DNA of 64,000 nucleotides. Source: Paraburkholderia panacisoli (GTDB lineage Bacteria > Pseudomonadota > Gammaproteobacteria > Burkholderiales > Burkholderiaceae). The notes beneath the pieces are model-generated. The model saw nothing but the letters and a program-made list of their open reading frames with translations, ran no database searches and had not been told where the DNA came from. Location of the stretch: assembly GCF_008369935.1 (NCBI RefSeq), contig NZ_VTUZ01000001.1, forward strand, positions 486,925 through 550,924. Reading direction: 5' to 3'. Made by a program: the position numbers and the translations under genes. This document shows positions 18,351 to 26,637 of this stretch, one piece after another. How positions within the stretch are numbered: the first letter of the stretch is position 1; each line of letters begins with the position of its first letter.

Positions 18351-19247
18351 TCAAACCTTTACGACAGAGGCCCGATAGATCTCGTCGATGCTCTTCGCCA
18401 GCGTCGCGTTGAACTCACTGTCGCTCATCGATTCCTTGAGCTCGTTGATCAATGCCCTTGAAAAGCTGGCAATCATGCCGTGATTGGAAGCGAGCCGTTC
18501 GCAGGCGTCGGCTCGCGTGTAGCCTCCTGAAAGCGCGACTACCCGCGCGACACGCGGGTGCTCGATCAGGGGGCGATAGAAGTCCGCAACGTCCGGTATG
18601 GTCAGCTTGAGCATCACGCGACGGCTATCTGGTAAGGCGTCGAGACCTTTGGTCAGTTCCGCGAGGAGGGTGGCTTCCGCCCCGGGTTTGTCCGGACTCT
18701 TGATCGAAATCTCTGGCTCCAGTATCGGCATCAGGCCGTGCGCGTCGATCTGTGATGCCAGTGCGAACTGTTGCTTCACAATCGCAGCGATACCGTTTTC
18801 CGAATTCAGGTTGATGACCGAGCGCATCTTGGTGCCACAGATACCGAGCTTCGTGGCCCGATCGAGCAGCCCGTCCAACCCGGGTATCGGCTTCATCAGT
18901 TGCACGCCGTCGGCTTCCGCTTCCAGGCCCTTATCGACCTTCAGGAAGGGCACGACGCCGCGCTCCTCCCACAGGAAGGTCGGAACGGGTTTCCCCAGTG
19001 CCTGTCCGTCCATGGTAGCTTCGAACAGAATGGCCCCAATGACCTTGTCCCCTGTAAAGGCAGGCGCGGTCATGATGCGCACCCGCATCTCGTGTATCAG
19101 TTTGAACATCTCAGCGCCACCGCTGTAGGCACTCTCCGGAATGCCGTAAAGCTTCAAGGCGCCGGGGGTCGATCCGCCGCTCTGGTCCAGGGCCGCGAAA
19201 AATCCCTGTTTTTCACGAACTTGCGTCAGCATCTTCTCATCTGCCAC
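18351..19247 (-). CDS. fda: Fructose-bisphosphate aldolase, class I
   Basis: A 298-residue Schiff-base aldolase that splits fructose-1,6-bisphosphate into two triose phosphates. Recognised stretches are GFFAALDQSGGSTPGALK, GAILFEATMDGQ, the substrate region IDAHGLMPILEPEI and the lysine-bearing RVMLKLTIPD. The start is taken as GTG at 19247 because GAGGGAG lies just upstream and homology begins at ADEKMLTQV; the ATG 57 nt earlier would add an arginine-rich extension through a palindromic site. Class I enzymes of this short type are found in scattered bacteria beside the usual class II enzyme. It stands alone, downstream of a palindrome that may be an operator. Confidence 0.92.
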   Translation of the reverse strand: MADEKMLTQVREKQGFFAALDQSGGSTPGALKLYGIPESAYSGGAEMFKLIHEMRVRIMTAPAFTGDKVIGAILFEATMDGQALGKPVPTFLWEERGVVPFLKVDKGLEAEADGVQLMKPIPGLDGLLDRATKLGICGTKMRSVINLNSENGIAAIVKQQFALASQIDAHGLMPILEPEISIKSPDKPGAEATLLAELTKGLDALPDSRRVMLKLTIPDVADFYRPLIEHPRVARVVALSGGYTRADACERLASNHGMIASFSRALINELKESMSDSEFNATLAKSIDEIYRASVVKV

Positions 19248-19276
19248 GATCGTCTCCCTCTCTCGACTCCGAATAT

Positions 19277-19298
19277 CGGACCAGGCACGTCTGGTCCG
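19277..19298 (-). promoter_or_regulatory. Palindrome upstream of fda (putative operator)
   Basis: CGGACCAG and CTGGTCCG form an 8-bp perfect inverted repeat around GCACGT, 30 nt before the fda GTG. Its half-site (GGACC) resembles those of the IclR palindromes at 30 kb, but spacing differs. Confidence 0.5.
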
Positions 19299-19422
19299 GA
19301 CCAATTGCGTTCAACACGTTTAGTGTACTGGTATCGCAAACTTCAGACTCCATGAAGGGGCGGTCGCTGGGGTTGCATCTAGCGACCGTTTTTTCATGAA
19401 TTCCCTCTCCACGCGCTGCTCG

Positions 19423-19936
19423 TGTTGGTGTTCACAAATGCTGCTAGCCGTGTTCACAGGGATGCTAGCGAATCGCTTGCTGTGTAAGGGAATGCGCCCG
19501 ATCAGTGCGATTCGATGCCTGTTGCGACGGTACAACAATCATAAGGAAGTTTGTTCAGTAACGCTGCTAGCGCGGCATAGGTACCTGGATATTAAATCGC
19601 ATCGACCACGCGATCGAAAAGGCTTTTTTCATAAGCGTCGTTCTAGATCGATGACCGACCGCATGTTGTCAGCGGCCGCTTCAGCTTTCTATGTTTGCTT
19701 TCGAAAACGGAAACTTTAGCGCTTGTATGAGAGGTTATTCTGGTTGTCACGCGTCGTAGTGTTCGGCGGCAGGCCGGCGGTGCGGACACCCGTTATGTGC
19801 AAAGCGGCGCTAGAGCTGCAAGGCTAAGCGCGATGCTTTGACTGAATTCTCGGGCGTGTGCATGGCACGCTAGCATTATTAGTGATCATGCTAGCGCCGC
19901 TATGAACACGGCTAGCAGCAATTCTGAACTCCAACA
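19423..19936. mobile_element. MITE-like element, copy A (514 bp, Tn7-like end architecture)
   Basis: The ends form a 47-bp imperfect inverted repeat (about 40 matches) beginning TGTTGG. Each end carries repeated sites of the form TGTTCA-N7/8-GCTAGC: at 19429, 19450 and 19551 on the left, and inverted copies at about 19868-19930 on the right, the outermost as AGTTCA and the innermost as TGATCA. GCTAGC occurs six times in 0.5 kb, although CTAG is usually rare in such genomes. No coding frame is convincing. A near-identical copy lies at 24499. No target duplication is evident. Confidence 0.7.
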
Positions 19937-20247
19937 GATGATGGCGGAGGCCCGGCAACGGCCGCGCTGGAGAAGAACCCACAAAGGCGTGTCGCTTTAC
20001 TCTAGCGAAAATAATAACGCGCTCCTGCTCAATGTGGCATTGGTGTCGGAGACGCGACTGGATGGACGAAGAGAACTTCGCAAGTCGGTCGACATCGCCC
20101 GCCCATTGGTTTCGGGGCGCCTGCGTTGTAGGATCGAAACGAGGGGCAAGTGCGCCCCGTCGGTGCAGGAATTGGTCTTTTCTGTATGCAGTTAATCGCG
20201 TCGCGCTGTTCCCGTCCACCTCGCGGTCACGAAAGGGGCGCCTGACA
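19937..20247. other. Gap between repeat copy A and the CHAD gene
   Basis: Open frames exist on both strands but none has a recognisable product or ribosome-binding site. Confidence 0.4.
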
Positions 20248-21162
20248 TTGAGTTCCCACCCCGTCGGAGCTGTCATTGCAGAAACGCCCGAGTCGCGCGC
20301 CCTCGCGGGTCATGCCGGCGAAGGGTCGTTGACGTCAGCGTCGACCGTTGCGGACGCCTTTTCGCTTCTTGCCACTTCGACCGCCGGCGAGGCGATGTGT
20401 CGCGTTCGTAAGCTGGACGCCCAGGCGGACCCGGAGGTTCTACACAAGCTTCGCGTGGCGTTGCGGCGACTGCGCTCGCTTTGGTGGGCATACGAACCGC
20501 TGCTCGACAGAAAAGAAGCGAAAATTCAATGTCGCGAGTTCAAGGCGCTGGCTGCCGCTGCAGGTAGAACAAGGGACTGGGATGTCCTGCATGACCTGCT
20601 CAGCACTGCCAACCAGTCGACGAAGCATTCGTTTCCATTGCTCATCCAGTCGGTTGCCGAGCATCGAACCGACGCGCTGTCGTTCAGCGTCAGGACAATC
20701 GGAAATGCAGGCGTCGGGCGGATACTGAATCATGCAGTGGCAGGAGCCCGGCAACAGCTGGACGCGGTGGCAGTCAGGCACCCCCTCGCGACGTTTGCCG
20801 GGCAGCGTGCGAAATTGGCAGAGAAGGCCTTGAGCAAGCGGGTCAAGCGGGTCGCGTCGGCAAGTCATGCAGACTATGCGTCGCTTCATGAAGTACGAAT
20901 TGCGGGGAAGAAGCTTCGATATGTGTTGGAGTTCTTTGCCCCGGTCCTGGACGGCAATCACCGGCCATTGATTGAACGCTTGACTTCTGTGCAGAACGAC
21001 CTCGGTGTGCTGAATGACCTGGTCACAAGCGAAGCGTTGCTTCGGGAGTACGCGTCCCAGTTGGGAGAAGCGGAGCTGGTCAACGAAGCCGTCTGGTATC
21101 TCCATGTCCAGAAGGTTCATCGCATGAACCATGTGCACCAGATACTGCGCGCGGCAGAATAG
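20248..21162 (+). CDS. CHAD domain protein
   Basis: A 304-residue all-helical protein with conserved histidines and arginines. CHAD domains bind polyphosphate and are found on polyphosphate granules. The two four-helix bundles are visible: LHKLRVALRRLRSLWWAYEPL (about 55-75) with RTRDWDVL, and LHEVRIAGKKLRYVLEFF (about 215-235) with NDLGVLNDL. A TTG at 20248 is taken as start because AAAGGGG lies 8-14 nt upstream and no ATG occurs before the domain. It is separated from phoU by three small genes and lies between the two long repeats. A link to phosphate storage is inferred from family and neighbours. Confidence 0.85.
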   Translation: MSSHPVGAVIAETPESRALAGHAGEGSLTSASTVADAFSLLATSTAGEAMCRVRKLDAQADPEVLHKLRVALRRLRSLWWAYEPLLDRKEAKIQCREFKALAAAAGRTRDWDVLHDLLSTANQSTKHSFPLLIQSVAEHRTDALSFSVRTIGNAGVGRILNHAVAGARQQLDAVAVRHPLATFAGQRAKLAEKALSKRVKRVASASHADYASLHEVRIAGKKLRYVLEFFAPVLDGNHRPLIERLTSVQNDLGVLNDLVTSEALLREYASQLGEAELVNEAVWYLHVQKVHRMNHVHQILRAAE

Positions 21163-21259
21163 TCGGACTGCCGCAAGGCCAGGCGGGTCAAAGTCCAGGC
21201 TAGCTTTGCCCTGTCTTTCGCTTCTTCCTTTCCACCCGACGCGACAGGTCAGACAGTAG

Positions 21260-21421
21260 CTACTTCGCGACGACCTCTGGGCCGGTCATGCCGAATTCTG
21301 CAAACTTGATTTCGCTTTCGTAATATACGATAACCGAGCCGGCCATCACGCGATACCGGCCGCGATAGCGCATGCCATCCAGTTCAATTTCAATTTCTCT
21401 TGTTTCATAGCTGTCGGTCAT
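21260..21421 (-). CDS. Small acidic protein of unknown function
   Basis: About 53 residues (TDSYETREIEIELDGMRYRG, then YRVMAGSVIVYYESEIKF). A predicted all-beta, acidic peptide without a signal sequence or membrane segment. A longer frame reaches 21490, but the internal ATG at 21421 gives the more protein-like sequence. I do not recognise a family. It is convergent with the CHAD gene and has the same strand and island position as the DUF3562-like gene. Confidence 0.45.
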   Translation of the reverse strand: MTDSYETREIEIELDGMRYRGRYRVMAGSVIVYYESEIKFAEFGMTGPEVVAK

Positions 21422-21583
21422 CAATAACTGCTCTACGGTAACGCTGATCGTGCAGACGGTACCGAACTGGATAGACCGCGTCAACAGCAACGGTGGTCGG
21501 CGATGCCATTGATGTGAGCCGGCGATTGGACATGCACCTGCCTCGTGTTGCAGTGGCGATTCCGTTTTTTGAACGGCACCTTT

Positions 21584-21781
21584 CTAGTGCCTGTCCCTAG
21601 CGACGCCGCGCAGATTTTCGCGGACGCGTCTGGCGACGAGTACTGTCATGTAATCCATAATCCTCGCACCTTCGCTGAATTCGGCCCAGGTCTCTGCATA
21701 CATTTTCGACACGGTCTCTGCAGGTGTGTTGGTGTCAGAGGCGATAGCGTTGACGACATCTTCAAAGATGGGCTGGGTCAT
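21584..21781 (-). CDS. DUF3562-type small protein
   Basis: A 65-residue acidic helical protein (TQPIFEDVVNAIASDTNTPA, ETVSKMYAETWAEFSEGARI, DYMTVLVARRVRENL). The pattern of a short helix, PAETV..MYAETW and a conserved I.DY...L..RRVRE end fits DUF3562, a small family common in Burkholderia with no known function. GAGCGCAC lies before the start. It is one of several small genes between the CHAD and PhoU genes. Confidence 0.65.
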   Translation of the reverse strand: MTQPIFEDVVNAIASDTNTPAETVSKMYAETWAEFSEGARIMDYMTVLVARRVRENLRGVARDRH

Positions 21782-22044
21782 GGTGCGCTCCTGGCGTTCG
21801 AAGAGTGGCGGCAGCCGTCTACGGGAAGTCGATTAGACGATGTTGATGACCCGCGTGCAAATTGAATCGTACTATCGTTGACGCAGGTCATTTGCCCTTG
21901 TTTTGTCTAATGGATATGTCGCGTTTCGCGTGGTGTGCTTACTCCAGGACTCGTGAACACTACGGTAGCCCGCCAATTGCACGCGTCGAGCGCGCACTGC
22001 ACAAGTCCAATCGTGTCAGCGACTTGCCAGGCTTGCCCGTGAGT
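21782..22044. other. Intergenic stretch
   Basis: No gene supported. It leads into the inverted repeats that precede the RHH-like gene. Confidence 0.4.
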
Positions 22045-22077
22045 TGTCCACAGCCTTGCAAACAGATTCTGTGGACA
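22045..22077. repeat. Inverted TGTCCACAG / CTGTGGACA pair (DnaA-box-like)
   Basis: A perfect 9-bp inverted repeat with 15-nt spacer. TTGTCCACA (22044-22052) differs from the DnaA box consensus TTATCCACA by one base. It lies 80 nt before the palindrome of the RHH-like gene. Confidence 0.5.
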
Positions 22078-22132
22078 GTTTCCGCCCCTGCCTCCTCGAA
22101 GAGATGCACCAAGTGGCTGAGAAAAGATTTTT

Positions 22133-22159
22133 AAACGATATATACTGTTTATATCGTTT
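22133..22159 (+). promoter_or_regulatory. Operator-like palindrome overlapping a -10 box
   Basis: AAACGATATA and TATATCGTTT are perfect inverted repeats separated by 7 nt. TATACT (22141-22146), a good -10 box, lies inside, so a bound protein would block transcription. It sits 20 nt before the RHH-like gene, which may bind it itself. Confidence 0.6.
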
Positions 22160-22178
22160 CGTAACTCTGGAGATGGCC

Positions 22179-22619
22179 ATGATTGAACCACGCATCAGGA
22201 AGCCGACGAAGAAGGCATTTCACTTTCCGAAGAATGCCAATGGGCATGCAGTAGCCGACCAGCGGCAAACGGACGCGGCGGACGCCGTAGCCACCGATGT
22301 CCAAGTCACTCCGACAAAGGCGAAGAAACAAAAGCGGGTGGTACCGGTGGAAGCGACGCCAGCCGGCGCAGCCGCAGAGGAAAAAGCGAAGCGTGTGAAG
22401 AAGGAGAAGGTTGTGCGCGACAGCTTCACAATACCGAAGTCGGACTACGAGAAAATCGCAACGCTGAAACAGAAGTGCCTCGACGCGGGCGTGCCGGTTA
22501 AGAAAAGCGAGCTTCTGCGGGCGGGACTGATTCTGCTCGAGGCGGCATCAGGGAAACGCCTGCTTGCGGCGATTTCTGCTGTCGAAACTGTCAAGACCGG
22601 TCGACCAGCAAAATCGTAG
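22179..22619 (+). CDS. Putative ribbon-helix-helix DNA-binding protein
   Basis: A 146-residue basic protein. The first 90 residues are lysine/alanine-rich and probably disordered. The C-terminal part, RDSFTIPKSDYEKIATLKQK then GVPVKKSELLRAGLILLEAA, has one beta strand and two helices, as in ribbon-helix-helix repressors and partition proteins. The second ATG (22179) is chosen because GGAG lies 6 nt upstream; the ATG at 22173 abuts that site. A 10-bp palindrome covers its likely promoter, which suggests autoregulation. Fold and role are inferred from pattern only, and no family name is certain. phoU follows 68 nt later on the same strand. Confidence 0.6.
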   Translation: MIEPRIRKPTKKAFHFPKNANGHAVADQRQTDAADAVATDVQVTPTKAKKQKRVVPVEATPAGAAAEEKAKRVKKEKVVRDSFTIPKSDYEKIATLKQKCLDAGVPVKKSELLRAGLILLEAASGKRLLAAISAVETVKTGRPAKS

Positions 22620-22686
22620 CGCAGCGCTTACTCTGTTGCACGCGACCAGCGCGCGCGGCATCGCCACGCCTTGTCGAGGACAGAGC

Positions 22687-23394
22687 ATGCCAGATAAGCA
22701 TCTTTCGAGCAGGTTCGACACCGAACTCGCTCTACTTTCAACGAGGCTGCTCGAGATGGGCGGCCTGGTCGAGTCGCAGATGGCGTGCGTGCTGGAAGCG
22801 CTGAAGACATTCGATTTGGCACTTCTTGAGCATGTTGGCGAAACTGAACGCCAGCTCAATCGCATGGAAATAGAAATCGACGAAGAAGTGGTCAACGTCA
22901 TTGCTCGTCGACAACCGGCGGCTTCCGACTTGCGCCTCCTGCTGGCGGCTTCGAAGTGCGCGGCCAACCTTGAGCGGGTTGGCGACGAGGCACGGAAGAT
23001 AGCGAAGCGAACTCGCCGCGTCGCCATGGACGCAGGCGCGTGGAACCTCAACATCGCTGAAATCAAGACTTCTGGCGAACTGGCTTCACACATGCTTCGT
23101 AGAGCGCTGGACGCCTTTGCGCGCATGGATGCAACTGCAGCCGCACAGGTTGTGCGCGACGACGAAGCCATCGACGCCGAATTTCGAGCCTTCGTGCTCA
23201 AGCTCGTCACATCCATGAAGGAAGACCCTCGGACAATCCAGATGGGGCTCGATTATCTGTTTATCGCTAAAGCCATCGAGCGTATCGGCGACCATGCCAC
23301 CAACATTGCCGAAGCCATCGTCTATGTTGTTCGCGGTACCGATATTCGCCACGAACATAGAAAGCAACGTGGGCACGACACCTTGGACCGTTAA
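22687..23394 (+). CDS. phoU: PhoU-type phosphate regulator
   Basis: PhoU is a peripheral cytoplasmic protein that connects the Pst phosphate transporter with the PhoR kinase and limits phosphate signalling. The 235 residues show the two three-helix bundles with metal-binding signatures: ESQMACVLEALKTFD, NRMEIEIDEEVVNVIARRQP, KCAANLERVGDEARKIAKR and the second-half counterpart AKAIERIGDHATNIAEAIVY. A GAGGA site precedes the ATG. No pst or phoBR genes are near, so this is an extra copy carried by the island. The CHAD polyphosphate-type protein nearby points to a phosphate-related function of the segment. Confidence 0.92.
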   Translation: MPDKHLSSRFDTELALLSTRLLEMGGLVESQMACVLEALKTFDLALLEHVGETERQLNRMEIEIDEEVVNVIARRQPAASDLRLLLAASKCAANLERVGDEARKIAKRTRRVAMDAGAWNLNIAEIKTSGELASHMLRRALDAFARMDATAAAQVVRDDEAIDAEFRAFVLKLVTSMKEDPRTIQMGLDYLFIAKAIERIGDHATNIAEAIVYVVRGTDIRHEHRKQRGHDTLDR

Positions 23395-23624
23395 GGCTGG
23401 AGGGCGAGGCGCACGGTCCACCAACATTCTGGTTACCGAAACTGAGCGTCGCAGCGTCAAGTACTGAAGGTCGCCCTCCAATACCCATCCGCTGTAAATT
23501 TCAGGATTGCATCGCTTGGCAGCGCTCCTGCATTTCAATACGAGGTCTTGCTGCTCAAAGGACGTTGTGAAGTCCGTCAACCAAGCCGGACTCGCAGATA
23601 GCAGCACTGTTTCCTGTCTGGACG
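23395..23624. other. Gap after phoU
   Basis: No supported gene; open frames opposite phoU that extend through here are shadows. Confidence 0.4.
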
Positions 23625-24053
23625 TCACATCGCCTCGACCACGACCGGTTTGTGTTCCGCTCCGAGCAGACCTTCGACAATGTTTGTCTCTGCCTTCGCG
23701 ATATCGTCCAGTGACGCTACGGACAGTTGTTCGTCCAGAGCTACGAATGCGACGCGAAGCCGCGAGTAGTCGGTATCGTCTACGAGCCATCCGCCGTCCT
23801 GCTTTTCAGTGGCATCCAACCGTACAACCGCCACCTGTGCTGCTGCTATGCGCCCCATCTCGTCTGACTGGTGTCCGAGACGGCAAAGCTCCTCGGCGAC
23901 CAAAAGATATCGACCCAGCGTAGTGAACAGCTCGCGCGAACCGTACCCCCGGCGAAAGGCATCCAGTGCGTTGTAGCACTGCAAAAGCATTGCCCGCGTA
24001 ACAGGCTCGTGTGTACCCCGGCTACTTGTCACACCTCTATTTGGCGGCTTCAC
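23625..24053 (-). CDS. Hypothetical helical protein
   Basis: About 142 residues, soluble and mostly helical: MLLQCYNALDAFRRGYGSRE, LFTTLGRYLLVAEELCRLGH and LRVAFVALDEQLSVASLDDI. No signal peptide or known motif is recognised. The start is a GTG at 24053; an internal ATG before LLQCYN (about 23990) is also possible. Coding potential is supported by the long protein-like sequence rather than by homology. It is convergent with phoU. Confidence 0.5.
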   Translation of the reverse strand: MKPPNRGVTSSRGTHEPVTRAMLLQCYNALDAFRRGYGSRELFTTLGRYLLVAEELCRLGHQSDEMGRIAAAQVAVVRLDATEKQDGGWLVDDTDYSRLRVAFVALDEQLSVASLDDIAKAETNIVEGLLGAEHKPVVVEAM

Positions 24054-24255
24054 TGCGTGCCCTCTGGTTGCGGCTGCTTTTTCTGCCCGAGCGTGTACGG
24101 CCAGGCATCAAATCATTTGAGGCCCAGCACCCGCAGCACGGCATCACGTACAGCGTCGGGGTGAAGTGGCGAGTGTTCCAAAGGCTGCTGGACGGAATCA
24201 CGAACTACAAGCCACAGATGGAACCTCGCCGATCCAAAAGCCATTCTTCAACAGG

Positions 24256-25151
24256 CTAAGGAGTGGGTCTGACCTCGCGACCGCCCAACGTGAGAAGAAC
24301 GGGAATCCAGGTCCTGCCTTCAAGGTCCGGCCGCTTATAGCGCGCAAATACATCCAACAGCAGTGGAGAGCCGCCATATTCCGCACAGAAGTCTCGCACG
24401 CGCTGTTGAATCGAGCGATAGCTTTGCTGGACTTCGTCCTCGCTTTGTAGCAAGTTGTACTCTGAAAGTTTCGTGTGCAGGTCGCGAAGCACGCCCAATG
24501 TTGGTGTTCACAAATGCTGCTAGCCGTGTTCACAGGGATGCTAGCGGCCAGGACGTCGAATCGCTTGCCGTGTAAGGGAATGCGCCCGATCAGTGCGATT
24601 CGATGCCTGTTGCGACGGTACAACAATCGTAAGGAAGTTTGTTCAGTAACGCTGCTAGCGCGGCATAGGTACCTGGATATCAAATCGAATCGACCACGCG
24701 ATTGAAAAGGCGCTATTCATAAGCGTCGTTCTATATCGATGACCGACCGCATGTTGTCAGCGGCCGCTTCAGCTTTCGATGGTTGCTTTCAAAAGCGGAA
24801 ACTTTAGCGCTTGTCTGAAGGGTTATTCTGGTTGTCACGCGTCGTAGGGTTCGGCGGCAGGCCAGCGGTGCGGACACCCGTTATGTGCAAAGCGGCTATA
24901 GCTGCAGGGCTAAGCGCGATGCTCTGACTGAATTCTCGAGCGTGTGCAAGGCACGTTAGCATTATGAGTGATCATGCTAGCGCCGCTATGAACACGGCTA
25001 GCAGCAATTCTGAACTCCAACATCTGGCGAAGGCGTTGTCGGTTGATATGGGGAAGCGGATGAAAATGGGACTGCCGGGACGCTTCCCGACAAGGGGTGT
25101 GACGTGCTTTTCGACTGCACGACGGACTTGCGGCAACTGGTTCCCCGACAT
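24256..25151 (-). pseudogene. Hypothetical gene split by repeat copy B
   Basis: Minus-strand codons 25151-25023 (start SGNQLPQVRRAVEKHVTPLV, ending STDNAFAR) and codons 24498-24256 (start LGVLRDLHTKLSEYNLLQ, ending REVRPTP and a stop) flank the repeat element 24499-25022. Removing the element exactly joins them in the same frame as one 124-residue protein. I do not recognise the product; it is soluble and charged. The in-frame fit on both sides supports the mapped ends of the element. Confidence 0.55.
24499..25022. mobile_element. MITE-like element, copy B (524 bp)
   Basis: A second copy of the element at 19423, in the same orientation and nearly identical, with a 10-nt insertion (GCCAGGACGT region) after the second left-end site. 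Left sites TGTTCA-N-GCTAGC lie at 24505, 24526 and 24641; the innermost right site has changed to GTTAGC. It splits a small minus-strand gene. No flanking duplication is visible. Confidence 0.7.
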
Positions 25152-25547
25152 GTAACGCACGGATAGGGCGGCTGTTATGCAAAAAAGCCCACAAAGAGAC
25201 CAAGGAATAACCGACAAAACTGCTCGAGCCTGGTGGAGTTTGCCACGCCTGCCTCCGTCTTCGTCGACGGTTGCCGCACTCTCATATTGCGCCGGAATCT
25301 CGCGGAATTGACATCCTAGGCGTTGAAAGACTGGAGGGCGACCCCAGGGGCGCATTACCGAGACGCGACGCGTTCAGGGTATTCATTCGATTGGTGCGAA
25401 AACGTCCGGTCGTCAACGACGTAGTTGCGAAACGATGGCGGCATCTCGCAGGTCCCGCGGGAATGGACCAACGCATGAGCAGCCAAGCGGTTGTCGCGGA
25501 TTTCGTAAGCCTTGATAGGTCCGCCAACCCAATACGCGAACCGACCG
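25152..25547. other. Intergenic stretch downstream of lysR
   Basis: No gene with recognisable product or good start is seen on either strand. Confidence 0.4.
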
Positions 25548-26495
25548 TCAGCGTGAGCGCGGCTGGTTCGATGTCAGTTCGTCATCGTCGAGCATTTGCG
25601 GAATGGACGCTTGCAAAAAGTCTACCCAGCTCCTGATTTTGGCATCCAGATACTCGCGAGAGGTGTAAAGCGCGTGGATCTGCATCTCGCTCACGCGGTA
25701 GCTGGGAAGCACGCGGGTCAGCGTGCCGTCGCGCAGCCACGGCAACGCAGTCCATAACGGCAGTGCGCCAACGCCCAGACCATCACGTAAGGCGAATGCC
25801 ATTGCCTCAGCGATATTGACCCGAAATGGCGATGGAGGCAGATCGAAGACTTCCCTGCCATTGGGGCCATCCAGATCCCAATGAGATCGGGCCGGTGTCA
25901 GACTGGTCGTCTGCAAGCACGTGTGGTCGGCGAGGTCGGCAACCGAGCTTGCGGTCCCGCGCTCGGCAAGATACGAAGGCGAAGCGCACAGGATGCTATA
26001 GAAAGTCCCGACTCGAACAGCGATCAAACCGGATGTCGGTAGTTCGGTTCCGCTGAGTTGAATCGATACGTCGTAGCCCTCGTCGATGAGGTCAGGAACA
26101 TGCTGTGACAGTGTCAACTCTACGGTAACCTGTGGGTACCGTTTTTGATAGCGCATGATAGCGGGCATCACGTAATGCTGACCAAAACTCGCGGTGGCAT
26201 GCACACGTAAGCGTCCAGACGGGACGACGTGCGCATCCGATGCCTCTGCCTCGGCCTGGTCCAGAGAAGTCAGAATCTGGTAGCACCGATGCAGATATCG
26301 CTTACCGGCCTCTGTTAGTGCAACTCGGCGGGTCGTTCGATTGAACAGCCGCGTGCGAAGGTGTTGTTCCAATTCAGACACAGCACGCGAAACCTGCCCA
26401 GTCGCCAAATTTAAACGTACGGCTGCCGCGGTGAATCCCCCGGATTCGGCAACACGTACAAACGTTCTCATCTTTTGAAATGTATCCATATTCAT
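25548..26495 (-). CDS. LysR-family transcriptional regulator
   Basis: A 315-residue DNA-binding regulator. The winged helix at residues 4-62 (FQKMRTFVRVAESGGFTAAA, LATGQVSRAVSELEQHLRTR, LFNRTTRRVALTEAG) is followed by a periplasmic-binding-like effector domain (GRLRVHATASFGQHYVMPAI...). The pattern PSYLAERG and GVGALPLW is typical of the large group that includes DhcR/AaeR-like regulators. The FUSC efflux gene lies about 140 nt away on the same strand rather than divergent, so it may or may not be the target. AaeB-type pumps are often under LysR control, which makes this plausible. Confidence 0.9.
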   Translation of the reverse strand: MNMDTFQKMRTFVRVAESGGFTAAAVRLNLATGQVSRAVSELEQHLRTRLFNRTTRRVALTEAGKRYLHRCYQILTSLDQAEAEASDAHVVPSGRLRVHATASFGQHYVMPAIMRYQKRYPQVTVELTLSQHVPDLIDEGYDVSIQLSGTELPTSGLIAVRVGTFYSILCASPSYLAERGTASSVADLADHTCLQTTSLTPARSHWDLDGPNGREVFDLPPSPFRVNIAEAMAFALRDGLGVGALPLWTALPWLRDGTLTRVLPSYRVSEMQIHALYTSREYLDAKIRSWVDFLQASIPQMLDDDELTSNQPRSR

Positions 26496-26637
26496 ATTTC
26501 GGAGTCCGTTACCGCCTTTTTTGTACCGGCATCACGATCTCCCCATTTAGATGCTGGGTCATATAGGAGCAGCCACTCAGTGGCCATAGCCTCAGTCGGC
26601 GCAGCTTCTGTCGTGAGTGCACAATTCATCGCGTTGC

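Noticed and set aside
19423..19936. Coding function for the 0.5-kb repeats
   Set aside because: Open frames inside are short, differ between the copies, and lack start signals; the terminal site structure fits a non-autonomous element.
23086..23790. A 234-codon minus-strand frame opposite phoU
   Set aside because: It overlaps the intact phoU gene and has no protein-like features.
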